DNA of 18,063 bases. Source: Sphaerosporella brunnea. Lineage: Eukaryota; Ascomycota; Pezizomycetes; Pezizales; Pyronemataceae. Under the pieces are notes generated by a model that was not told where the DNA came from, ran no database searches, and saw only the letters and a list, made by a program, of their open reading frames with translations. The position numbers and the translations under genes were made by a program. Below are positions 1 through 8,058 of this stretch, piece by piece (the stretch's first letter is position 1; each line of letters begins with the position of its first letter). The DNA lies in NCBI GenBank assembly GCA_008704415.1, contig VXIS01000554.1:1-18063 (forward strand), written 5' to 3'.

Positions 1-1
1 C

Positions 2-475
2 GAGCACCGCATACCGGTCCCTAATTATCAGGTCGGAGACAAGGTCTGGCTTGATGCCCGGAATTGGAAGACTCGGCGTCCAGCCAGTAAGCTTGACAAT
101 AAGCGTCACGGCCCGTTTGAGGTTACCGAGAAGGTCTCAGCATACGCCTACCGCCTCCGGCTCCATGAGGATATGCATGTCCACCCAGTCTTTCACGTCT
201 CCCTCCTGGAACCGGCACCCGATGATCCTTATCCGGGACAACGACAGGACCCACCACCTCCGGTGGAGATTGAGGGCGAGCAGGAGTGGTTCGTTGATCA
301 GATATTGGACTCCCGACTGCATGGACGGTGGCGTAAGCTCCAGTATTTGGTCAAGTGGACCGGCTACGATCGGCCGAAGTGGGAACCAGCCGAGATGGTC
401 AATGGTCTGGAAGCTATCGATCGCTTCCACGAGGCCTATCCGGACAAGCCTGGGCCTCTGCCGGAAGATGAATGA
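2..475 (+). CDS. Pol polyprotein C-terminus: integrase GPY/F domain plus chromodomain (5' partial)
   Basis: The frame is open from base 2 and stops at TGA 473-475, giving the last 157 residues of a gypsy Pol. Residues about 11-55 show the integrase C-terminal pattern ([28 protein letters not shown]), followed by [11 protein letters not shown], the usual junction in these elements. A chromodomain follows at about residues 95-145. Its hallmark aromatic/acidic core is visible: EWFVDQILDSR, then LQYLVKWTGY and KWEP, and then a C-terminal helix with the residues AIDRFH. The catalytic DDE core, RNase H and reverse transcriptase lie upstream, outside the window. No break is visible in this copy, unlike the copy at the right edge. 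Confidence in the family is high; whether the full element is intact cannot be judged from here. Confidence 0.92.
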   Translation, partial: EHRIPVPNYQVGDKVWLDARNWKTRRPASKLDNKRHGPFEVTEKVSAYAYRLRLHEDMHVHPVFHVSLLEPAPDDPYPGQRQDPPPPVEIEGEQEWFVDQILDSRLHGRWRKLQYLVKWTGYDRPKWEPAEMVNGLEAIDRFHEAYPDKPGPLPEDE

Positions 476-496
476 GCTTCGCCGGAGCTCAGCCGT

Positions 497-506
497 AGGA
501 GGGGGA
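497..506 (+). other. Polypurine tract of the left element
   Basis: A purine run AGGAGGGGGA sits between the Pol stop and the LTR start at 510. It is where plus-strand priming is expected in LTR elements. The same tract is found, reverse-complemented, in both elements at the right edge. Confidence 0.75.
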
Positions 507-509
507 TAC

Positions 510-1022
510 TGTCACGGCGCGAGTTTGGATGGAGTTTTCCGACTAAGCTACCGGCTTTTACTCTCAATGAAATCGGCTGGAACTCTCAGATCTAAGGCTT
601 CAAAGGATGCTGATTCATTTGCTGTTCTCAAATTTACCCCCCCGTTGATGGTTGTCACGTGGTGAGGTTCGGAAGTGGGGGTTGTTTGTGGTGTCGTGAT
701 GAGGCTCTGTAGGGGGACTCGGTGGGGTGGCTCCGAGCCGAGGTTATATTCGGCTACCACGTGGCGCGGCGCACCGCAGTCACGTGATTGCTATAAGGGG
801 CCTTCGCTTCCGCTTTGTTGTTTGTTTTCCCTTTCCTCTTTACTGAACCTTCGTATGTCAATCTGAGTACCTTCGTTCCAATCTGAATCCTGACCGTGCG
901 CATTGCGCCTCTTGTCCTGCCTCTTGTCCTGCCTTTGGATCTTGTCCCAGCTCTCGTTCTTGCCCCCTCTGTACGCGAGTACCTTGGGCCCCTCCAGTCT
1001 GTTCTCGACCCTCTCCGTTACA
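510..1022 (+). repeat. 3' LTR (family 1, 513 bp)
   Basis: It begins TGTCACGG and ends CCGTTACA, so the ends are the usual TGT/ACA inverted termini. It matches the 515-bp LTR at 17051-17565 (opposite strand) along its whole length, with mostly transition differences and a few small indels in the U5 side, such as a doubled TCTTGTCCTGCC unit near 910-935 here. The five bases after it, CTAGG, would be one half of the target duplication; the other half is outside the window. Confidence 0.9.
656..798 (+). promoter_or_regulatory. LTR promoter: three CACGTG E-boxes and a TATA-like box
   Basis: CACGTG occurs at 656-661, 758-763 and 781-786, and a CTATAAG sequence follows at about 791-797, only a few bases after the third site. 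All three sites and the TATA-like box are also present in the right-hand LTR. CACGTG is the core bound by bHLH factors of the Cbf1/USF type. The arrangement suggests the U3 promoter of the element; the bound factor is an inference. Confidence 0.55.
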
Positions 1023-1026
1023 CTAG

Positions 1027-2523
1027 GTCATTGATGATGAACTTGACCGTCTTGAGTCCCACCCCGCTGATATTCCTGTTGGACAAAAAGAAAGCGATGT
1101 TGGAAAGATGCGAGTGCTTATGACTCGCTGTGTGGGTGAAGCCTGGGAACAATTCTGTACCACTCGGCAGGCAGTTATTGTGCGAAGTTTTCGAAGTTTG
1201 GGCTTGTCCTTGCCTGTTGATGGGAGCTGCGACGCCGAGCTATCAGTAAAAGGGTTGGACCCAGAGGTGCTGCAGTCCGGCATCAAGGAGTGGAAGACTC
1301 GAGGTTGCCCAGAACAAGATGACTACTCTGACACCAGCGATTCGCAAGGAGAAGATCTTGCCTATCTCATGGAAGATTTGAATTGCGATGGTAGTTCTGA
1401 TAGCGAGCCAGAATCTGAAAAACTAGGCCCCGACCCCGCGCAACCTCCTGCCCCTAGGCCCGAGCAACCTTCAGCCCCCAATCAAGCAACTACTCCTCCG
1501 ATCATGAACGACGACTCGCCCGGCTCGGCAGAGATTTCAGCAGCTCCTGTGAGGGGGAAAGGCAGAGGGCGGCCTCCAGGACGTGCAGGCAAGCAGGCGA
1601 TAGGTAATCCTTGAATCCCTGTGATTCTGGGGCTCCTTCTAACGCCAGGGCTCTTGCAATAAGCTCCGATCACGAACGACGACTCGCCCGGCTCGGCAGA
1701 GATTCCAGCAGCTCCAGTGAGGGGGAAAGGCAGAAGGCGGCCTCCAGGACGTGCAGGCAAGCAGGCGATAGGTAATCCTTTAATCCCTTTGATTCTGGGG
1801 CTCCTTCTAACGCCAGGGCTCTTGCAATAAGCTCCGATCACGAACGACGACTCGCCCGGCTCGGCACAGATTCCAGCAGCTCCTGTGAGGGGGAAAGGCA
1901 GAGGACGGCCTCCAGGACGTGCAGGCAAGCAGGCGATAGGTAATCCTTGAATCCCTGTGATTCTGGGGCTCCTTCTAACGCCAGGGCTCTTGCAATAAGC
2001 TCCGATCACGAACGACGACTCGCCCGGCTCGGCACAGATTCCAGCAGCTCCTGTGAGGGGGAAAGGCAGAGGACGGCCTCCAGGACGTGCAGGCAAGCAG
2101 GCGATAGGTAATCCTTGAATCCCTGTGATTCTGGGGCTCCTTCTAACGCCAGGGCTCTTGCAATAAGCTCCGATCACGAACGACGACTCGCCCGGCTCGG
2201 CAGAGATTCCAGCAGCTCCAGTGAGGGGGAAAGGCAGAGGGCTGCCTCCAGGACGTGCAGGCAAGCAGGCGATAGGTATTCCTTGAATCCCTCTGATTCT
2301 GGGGCTCCTTCTAACGCCAGGGCTCTTGCAATAAGCTCCGATCACGAACGACGACTCGACCGGCTCGGCGACACCTGTGGATGGCACCAGACGAAGTGGC
2401 CGGCTTGTAGGAGTAGGGCGGCAGTATGTAGTAGAGGATCTGTTTCCAATTTTGACTGATAGCGAGTATGAGGACGAGGATGATGGAATTGTGTTTTGTT
2501 GGAGGGACGAAGATCAAAGTTAG
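1027..2523 (+). CDS. Truncated DDE-transposase-like gene with a tandem AT-hook exon array (5' partial, spliced)
   Basis: Proposed exons are 1027-1603, 1664-1771, 1832-1939, 2000-2107, 2168-2275 and 2336-2523 (398 residues to TAG 2521-2523; 371 from the first ATG at 1108). The N-terminal part (MTRCVGEAWEQF, then VIVRSFRSLGLSLPVDGS) resembles the end of fungal DDE-1/pogo-type transposases; this is recognised by eye only. An acidic, Ser-rich stretch and a Pro-rich stretch follow. Five copies of a 36-residue repeat come next, each centred on an AT-hook core such as GRGRPPGR (variants GRRRPPG in exon 2 and GRGLPPG in exon 5). A distinct acidic C-terminus ends the protein. Each 60-bp intron has GTAATC or GTATTC, a CTAAC branch site and an AAG acceptor. 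All introns are phase 1, and unspliced reading always hits a stop. The LTR at 510-1022 removes the 5' part. An in-frame TAG at 1024-1026 could be the end of an upstream splice acceptor. Confidence 0.6.
1496..2369 (+). repeat. 168-bp tandem array, about 5.2 copies
   Basis: The sequence ATCA(C/T)GAACGACGACTCG recurs at 1501, 1669, 1837, 2005, 2173 and 2341, exactly 168 bases apart each time. The units differ by only a few substitutions, and the sixth diverges after about 2369. Because 168 is divisible by three, a long open frame also appears on the antisense strand; that frame is a by-product. Each unit contains one AT-hook-coding segment and one intron-like segment. Confidence 0.95.
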
Positions 2524-2895
2524 AACATGCTCTGTTTTTGACACACCAATTTTATATCGGACTATTACTAAAGCGGTTAGCGTCACTCTGAAACAACGCT
2601 AGTCCAAAAAGAGGGGGGGTCTCTTTTAAGTGAGTTTTTACGGTACCTATGATGTAAAGGTCCAATTGTAAATGCGTCACTTTGCGAATGGAAGACTTCG
2701 CGTATAATATGTCAGTCCTCGGCCGCAGTTCGCTGGGCTGAAAAGGATCATGGTCGCAAGGCGGGGAAGATGTCATCTCCCCACCGGATGCTCGGCTGTA
2801 GCCAGAGATTTCCGGCGAATTTGAATGTAGGAATCCCAATCGCACTTTGCTTTTTCTCTCTCTCCCCGAGCCATTCCTCTCAACTTTATACCCCT
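2524..2895. other. Intergenic, no gene seen
   Basis: This stretch separates the stop of the truncated transposase-like gene from the end of the ABC-ATPase gene. If the former is a DNA transposon, its 3' terminal inverted repeat should lie here, but the partner end is outside the window and no end can be defined. A short hairpin (TAGCGT and ACGCTA around 2579-2603) and a G-run at about 2613-2620 are the only structures noted. Confidence 0.5.
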
Positions 2896-4623
2896 CTAAA
2901 ACTCACCAAACACCGCCCCCTCCCCACCTCCCCTTTCCCCAAGCCTAACCCATCTCTCTACACCTCTGGGCACCTCCTCAGAAACGTGACTAACCACCAC
3001 CATCGCCTGCTTGTCTCCATCCCATCCACGCTCACTGTCCAAAAACGCAAAGCACCGCTCCCTAACCTCCCCCTTCATTCCGCTAAACGCCTCGTCGAAA
3101 ATGACCAAATCTCTCCGAGTCACCGTCGCCCTCAAAAACAACACGAGCCGCTGAGTACTCATGTCGATCTCCCCAAACTTCTGGCCCCAACCGGCGGGGA
3201 CTAGATCCTCAAACTCGCGGAGCACTGATTCAAGGTGGGCTTTTTGATCGGGGGAGATGGAAGGCGCCGTCAATGGAGTAGGCGCGAAGCCGCTCCGGAT
3301 TGAGTTGAGGAGGGTTAGGTGCCGCGGGAAGAAGGAGTGCACCTCAGGCGAGGAGAGGCCAATGCGCGATTGGATCTCGAAGACAGAGACACCACGTTTT
3401 CCGGGTTCGGGGAGGCGAGAGCGGCCGAAATGTTTGACAGGTTGGGAGTAGGAGAGGGGGTGATCGCTGGTGAGGAGGGCGGTGAGGGTTGTTTTGCCAG
3501 AGCCTGTGCACGCCGTTAGAGCTTGATCTTCAAGCGGGTGGCGGATGAGGGTACCGTTAGGCCCGAAAAGTCCCCACTTCTCTCCGCGCCGGATGGTCCA
3601 TGTAAAGTTGTCCAAGATGACATTGTCGTAATACGCAATGCGGACTTTCTCCATTTCCACCAGCGGCTCAGCCAACTTTTTCGGTGGCGGAGGAGTGGTG
3701 AGACTTCCGATGCCCGCCCACGCCTTTTCTACTACGCCTTTGTCCTGCACCGTGTCCGAGGAGCCTTCGAGGAGGATCTTCTTGCCCTCTTTTCGCAATT
3801 GTTCTACAACGTCCGTTTTCGGCCCGGCGGAGACCAAGCAGTCCCCATCAACATATGCCAGGTGCGTCGACCAAGTCGGCACTGCATCCTGCGGCCTCAA
3901 TCCCAACACCACAGGAGTCGAATGCGCGCCCTCCACTGGTGTGCTCACACGATCCAGCAGAGTGCTCAGCAGTGCATGTCCCTTAGGGTCCAACCCCATA
4001 AACGGCTCGTCGACCAACAAGATTTCCGGCCGCTTCAGCAGTGCCTGGGCAATCCGTGCGCGTCTGCTCTGGCCGTTACTAAGCGTCATGACCGCCTGCG
4101 CCAGCAGCTCCTCCAACTTCAGCTCCTTCACCACGCGTTCCAGCAGCCGTTTGTTCTCTGCCGCCTCGGCCGCCTCTTGCGCCAGCCGATCGTGAGTGGC
4201 GGTTTCGTACGGATTGAGCCGTGACTCGATGCTCGCTTCCAGCCATTCGCGCAGCGTCTGGTCGAAGCGCTCACGTAGAGTCTCGTAACGCGCGCTGACG
4301 TAGCCATCACCACCCGTGCCGCCTTTGAGCATTCCCTGCGTTGAGCCGCCACCAAAAGAGACCAGTTGGATCGCATTGTACGGCCATTTTCCGACGGCGG
4401 AGAGCGCGGGGTAGGTTCGTGCGTTTGGCGGAGAGGCGTGGAGAGAGCCGCGGAGTATCGAGAGGAAGGTGGATTTTGAAGGGCCAAGGACGGCCCACTT
4501 TTCAGCCGGGGCGGGCGTGGGGGAGGGGAGCGTGAAGGAGGTGTTCGCGAAGATGGGCGCGGCGGTGGGAGTCCGGCGGAAGGATGCCGACCGCAGGGCG
4601 ACAAGGGCTGGCAGCCTGGTCAT
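2896..4623 (-). CDS. Tandem ABC-ATPase without membrane domain (yeast YDR061W-like)
   Basis: CDS is complement(2896-3503, 3555-4623), 558 residues. It has two nucleotide-binding domains and no obvious membrane segments, as in the uncharacterised fungal YDR061W-type ABC proteins. In domain 1, an LSNGQ signature (about 181-185) and Walker B ILLVDEPFMGLD (about 201) are clear. The P-loop, however, reads GPSKSTF (47-53) and lacks the usual SGK spacing. In domain 2, removing a 51-bp, stop-free, in-frame intron (3504-3554; GTACCC, CTAAC branch, ACAG) joins the exons into a perfect GPNGSGKTTL Walker A (about 354-363). Its signature is degenerate (MSTQRL), and Walker B is LVIFDEAF with an H-loop VVVSH. 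ATG 4623 was chosen because the upstream in-frame extension is a Ser/Pro-rich stretch translated from the microsatellite leader. The N-terminus is basic and could be a presequence. It is transcribed divergently from the GCP4 gene. The substrate is unknown. Confidence 0.85.
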   Translation of the reverse strand: MTRLPALVALRSASFRRTPTAAPIFANTSFTLPSPTPAPAEKWAVLGPSKSTFLSILRGSLHASPPNARTYPALSAVGKWPYNAIQLVSFGGGSTQGMLKGGTGGDGYVSARYETLRERFDQTLREWLEASIESRLNPYETATHDRLAQEAAEAAENKRLLERVVKELKLEELLAQAVMTLSNGQSRRARIAQALLKRPEILLVDEPFMGLDPKGHALLSTLLDRVSTPVEGAHSTPVVLGLRPQDAVPTWSTHLAYVDGDCLVSAGPKTDVVEQLRKEGKKILLEGSSDTVQDKGVVEKAWAGIGSLTTPPPPKKLAEPLVEMEKVRIAYYDNVILDNFTWTIRRGEKWGLFGPNGTLIRHPLEDQALTACTGSGKTTLTALLTSDHPLSYSQPVKHFGRSRLPEPGKRGVSVFEIQSRIGLSSPEVHSFFPRHLTLLNSIRSGFAPTPLTAPSISPDQKAHLESVLREFEDLVPAGWGQKFGEIDMSTQRLVLFLRATVTRRDLVIFDEAFSGMKGEVRERCFAFLDSERGWDGDKQAMVVVSHVSEEVPRGVERWVRLGERGGGEGAVFGEF

Positions 4624-5023
4624 CGTGTCAATGCCGACGAACGCGAGAGGGGGGAGGGGGCTACGACTGCTGCTGCTGCTGCTGCTGCGGCGTAAATGTG
4701 GTGGATGAGTCAGTCGGGCGGGGGGGAGGTTGGGGCGGGCTATGAATTGGAGGAGAGCGCAGAGTGGGAAAGCCACGAGGCCGACCACAGCGAGCAGAGC
4801 TCAGCTACCTGCACCCAATATACTGCAATCTCATTCTTGATAGATGGTCGAATTCACCTATTTATTTGCGGATGTGAACATGCCTAAACAAACTCATTCA
4901 TTTTGTTGCAACCTTTAACTCGTCGAAGCACTCTTGCCCTTGCCTCCTCCGCCAACTGCAACGCGCTGCCTGCGCGACTTCCCAGAGCAAACCAGCAGCT
5001 GCATCTCCACAATCACCCCGCAA
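4624..5023. promoter_or_regulatory. Shared divergent promoter region of the ABC-ATPase and GCP4 genes
   Basis: The 400 bp between the two divergent start codons must hold both promoters. A (CTG)7 microsatellite at 4667-4687 lies in the presumed leader of the ABC-ATPase gene. No clear TATA box or named factor site was identified. Confidence 0.5.
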
Positions 5024-7290
5024 ATGCTCCACGAGCTCTTCCTGCTGCTCTCCGGCAACCCCTCACCACTCCTCACTCCAAATGGGCTCTTGAAGTCATT
5101 CCCGCTCGTTTCGCCCTCGGAGCGGTAGGTGCCCCCCCCCCCCACCACCACCACCACCACTACCCATCGCCGCGCGCAACGCCTTCTGATACCCGCACCT
5201 CCAGCGCGCTTTTGAATAACTTCTCGCAACTCGGCCATCTGCATATCTCCCTGCGAAATGCATGCACCAGCATCACGACTTCACACCCTTCGACCATCGC
5301 GCGCGCCGTCGCAAGCGGTATCGCAACGCACCACCTCCAGCGCTTCCGGCAGCGGATTCTAACCGTGGAAGAGAGCATTCTGAAGCGCGAGACGGGCATG
5401 GTGGACGGGTACGACATCGTCTCGCTCGCCAAGGTGATGAGTGGCTTTGACGGGTGGGATCGGATACTGCGGTACCTGCACGACCTGGTGGAATCGATGT
5501 CGCCTGGCAGCGGGAACCTGGAGGCGGTGAGGAAGGAAGGAGTGCAAATGTCCGGCGCGGATATAATCAACAGACTACGCAAAGATATCTACACCGGTTA
5601 CCCGAGTCTGGAGGAGGTGGCGCTGCATCTGCTCGAGATCGCGGAGACGGCGTGGTTGCGGGAGGTTTCGACTTGGGTGCTCTACGGCCGGCTACCGTCG
5701 AGAGAGGGATACGGCAGCCATTCCGTGTCCACGGACTTTTTCATCACCGAGGTGGAGGGGGATGTAGTGCAGAACCCTGGCGGCGAGGAGGAGATCGGAG
5801 TGCTCAAGGAATATACTATCAACAAGCGCCTGCTACCCAGCTTTGTCACGTCGCAGACCGCATCCTCAATAGTATTCATTGGACGCGCATTATCGATAAT
5901 CCGGCTCCGAGGCGGTTCAGTGGTTGCAAATGAATCCACCACCGCCGCCGTCGCGTCCCCGGAAATGACGCTGCTGCCGGTACACCTGACGTTCCTCCAG
6001 TCTCTGAAATCGCCGTTGTCACCGCAGAAATTGACCTCCGCCATCGCCGCGATACGACTATCACTATCTCGACACACGTTGCAGACCTTGCTACCGGCGG
6101 AGAAAGTCCTCGATGCAATCCACGTTCTGCGGGAGTTCTACCTTCTCGGCCGCGGCGAATTCGCCCTGAACTTAATTGAGCAAGCCTCTGAGCGCGTCCG
6201 TCACCGCTGGCGGCGACCCGGCGCCATGAAAGCACCCTCGGGCGGCATTCTAATCAAAGAAGGCGAAGTATCGGCGATCCTGACGCGAACATGGGGAGTT
6301 CTGTCATCACTACAAGGCGAAGAAGTGGTCGACGAGCGTCTCGACACAGCGCGGGATCTTCTCTACCTCAGCCTCTACAAACCGCTCGCCAACACGACGC
6401 CAGGAAAAAAGACGCAACAGAGCTTCAGAGACAATCTGGTCGGCGTGCCCATAAGCCTTAACTTCCACCTCTCCTGGCCGCTGGAGCTGTTCCTCCAGCC
6501 CGCAGACCTGGAGGAATACGACGCCATCTTCGCCTACCTAATATCCGTCCGCAAAACCCAAATGCGGTTGCAAAGCCTCTGGCAAGGCCGCAGAAACCCT
6601 CCAGTCCCAGACCACCTCACCCCCACCGAGCGCGCACAGCGTAAAGCCGGTCTCCGCGTCAGAGAAGAAAAGGAGCGCCCCATCTGGGCGACCGCAAGCG
6701 TGTCCATCTTCTTCCTCGAAACCCTGGCATCATATTGGCAAGGCGAAGTAATCGGCAGCGCATTCGCGGCGCTTGTAGAAGTCGTGTCCCCACAACAAGC
6801 CTCCGCCGACTCCTCAGACCCCTCGGACTCTGAAGATGCTAGCGGTGACATCTGGCAGAAAGCAGCTGCCGACACTACGCCTATGTCGCAAGACGAGAAA
6901 CAGCAACAGCAAGATCCAGAGTCGCTGATGCGCGCCCACCACGCCTACCTCGCCACCATCCGCCGCAACCTCTTCATGAACGACATCGTCTTCGCGCCGC
7001 TGATAAAGCGGTTGTTAACACAGTGCGATGTGATGGCAGGCGGGATTGAGCGGCTACGCCACCGCTACACCATCCAGGATCTCGATATCGAGGGCGTCAC
7101 GGGCTTACTCGGCGACGAGGTCTCTGCCAGAGAAAAGGTCAAGGCTGCGTGTCGAGAGGTTAGAGCCCTGCTGAGGCAGCTGATGGGAAGGTTGCAGAGG
7201 ATCGATGAGGAACGCGAGGAGGATATGGGAAAGGAGGCGAAGGTCGATCGGCTGCTTATGCGCATGGATTTGGGCAATTTGGAGGCGTGA
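5024..7290 (+). CDS. Gamma-tubulin complex component 4-like (GCP4, Spc97/Spc98 family)
   Basis: CDS is join(5024-5124, 5205-7290), 728 residues. GCP4 is a subunit of the gamma-tubulin ring complex, which nucleates microtubules at spindle pole bodies. The start was set at ATG 5024, which encodes MLHELFLLLSGNPSP, the typical GCP4 N-terminus. An 80-bp intron (GTAGGT...CTCCAG, phase 2) then joins to ALLNNFSQLGHLH in frame. A longer apparent start at 4903 reads through the intron and produces a false His run. Visible family features include HPSTIARAVA and LAKVMSGFDGWD in the N-terminal GRIP1 region, AETAWLREVSTWVLYGRLP, and in the C-terminal GRIP2 region VGVPISLNFHLSWPLELFL and MRAHHAYLATIRRNLFM. 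A Ser/Asp-rich insert (about QQASADSSDPSDSEDASG) and a Gln run lie between these last two. The gene is divergent from the ABC-ATPase gene. Confidence 0.9.
5125..5204 (+). other. GCP4 intron 1 with C-tract and CCA microsatellite
   Basis: The intron starts GTAGGT and ends CCTCCAG, with a CTGAT branch-like site about 18 bases before the end. It contains twelve consecutive C residues at 5132-5143 followed by CAC/CCA repeats to about 5160, so nearly half of an 80-bp intron is low-complexity. The complementary strand is a long G run. Length polymorphism here would not alter the reading frame. Confidence 0.8.
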
Positions 7291-7527
7291 GAGGCAAGGA
7301 TGGATGGAGTTTGGAGTTTGTTTGGCGGGGGAATGAGTACTGTATTACTTGCATCATCATCATCTCTTTGTATGCTTTTAGGTGGCGGTAAATGTTCATG
7401 TTCTTGAGAATTACCACGTTTAGGTTAGACCTAGATCATATGCCGAGGTTGGCTTCCAACCTAACCTTCCAACCACGCGCGCGTGCTTCCTTCCCATCAT
7501 CACCACAACGACAACAACAGCCACACA
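7291..7527. other. Intergenic between GCP4 and the small gene
   Basis: It holds the 3' region of the GCP4 gene and the promoter of the small downstream gene on the same strand. Short CA-rich and CAT-rich tracts (around 7350 and 7495-7527) are visible. Nothing coding is supported. Confidence 0.5.
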
Positions 7528-7869
7528 ATGTTCACGTCCCTAACACCGCCAAACCACCGACCGGTACGTGCACCTCCCTCCTCCTCCCTCCTCGCCTCTC
7601 CGCAAGCTAACACCCCTCCCTAGACCCCACAGCAACGTTACAACCCCTCCATACTGCACCCCGTATTCTTTACCGACCGTCTAGGAAAGCCGTCGGTATC
7701 GCTGGGTGGGATCGGCGGTATGCGCGGGAGTGTCATCGATTCCGCTTCTTCTTCTTCTTCTGCTGCGGCTGCGGTGGCGGCGGGGGGTGCTGCTGGTTCG
7801 AGTCCTGTTGCTGAGGGGTATACTTACACCTCCAAGGGAGCGGCGGGGGGTAGGGGGAGTAAGCTTTAA
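7528..7869 (+). CDS. Small conserved-looking protein of unknown function (93 aa, two exons)
   Basis: CDS is join(7528-7563, 7624-7869). The 60-bp intron is a textbook fungal one: GTACGT donor, GCTAAC branch site and CCCTAG acceptor, phase 0. After splicing, the protein starts MFTSLTPPNHRP, continues with a Tyr/Pro-containing segment (YNPSILHPVFFTDRLGKPSV), then becomes Gly-rich, then Ser/Ala-rich, and ends in YTYTSKGAAGGRGSKL. There is no signal peptide, membrane segment or named motif. I do not recognise the family. Reality is supported by the well-formed intron and by frame continuity over both exons. The Ser/Ala stretch is encoded by trinucleotide repeats (7746-7775). It is convergent with the tRNA-binding cofactor gene, with about 190 bp between the stops. 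Confidence 0.65.
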
Positions 7870-8058
7870 TTTGGGGAGGTGAGGGGGGATAATGATGAAG
7901 CACGGTTAAGAACGCATTGGGCGGGCGGGCACTCAATTTTCCGGCATCGTGACTACAAGTGACAAACAGCTCCTTGATCGGCAGAGTTTAAAGCACCAGA
8001 CGCCTCTTCCTACGTAGACAAAAAACAAAAAAACAAAAAAACAACAGTAGTATGTAGT

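Larger units (their letters stand above)
1..1022 (+). mobile_element. Ty3/gypsy chromodomain LTR retrotransposon, 3' part
   Basis: This is the 3' end of an LTR retrotransposon that begins outside the window. In order it contains the integrase C-terminal domain and chromodomain (2-475), a purine-rich tract (497-506) and a complete LTR (510-1022) with TGT...ACA ends. A second copy of the same family lies in the opposite orientation at 17051-18063, and the two can be aligned over their internal part (12-509 against 17566-18063) with equal length. The boundaries of the LTR come from where the two copies stop matching: both end in TTACA and then diverge. The element interrupts the gene that follows at 1027. 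Fungal chromodomain gypsy elements of this type are thought to use the chromodomain to target chromatin. Confidence 0.92.

Noticed and set aside
51..665. Long plus-strand frame overlapping the Pol C-terminus and LTR
   Set aside because: The overlapping frame has the clear integrase and chromodomain motifs. This one is a shadow that runs across the polypurine tract and into the LTR.
1482..2387. A 301-codon antisense open frame with a perfect internal protein repeat
   Set aside because: It is open only because the 168-bp period is divisible by three. The sense strand has splice signals and a continuous spliced frame, so the antisense frame is a by-product.
2770..3204. Plus-strand frame over the end of the ABC-ATPase gene
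   Set aside because: Pro/Ser/His-rich antisense shadow, without motifs, opposite a well-supported coding region.
4624..4788. A 55-residue N-terminal extension of the ABC-ATPase from ATG 4788
   Set aside because: It consists of Ser/Pro low-complexity sequence from the CTG microsatellite leader. ATG 4623 is followed directly by the domain 1 region.
4903..5204. A longer N-terminus for the GCP4 protein from ATG 4903
   Set aside because: It has no family similarity and translates the intron as a Pro/His run. The conserved N-terminus starts at ATG 5024 in another frame and joins after splicing.
7795..7805. GGTTCGAGTCC, a perfect match to a tRNA B-box
   Set aside because: No A-box, anticodon stem or acceptor stem can be formed around it, and it lies inside the second exon of the small gene.
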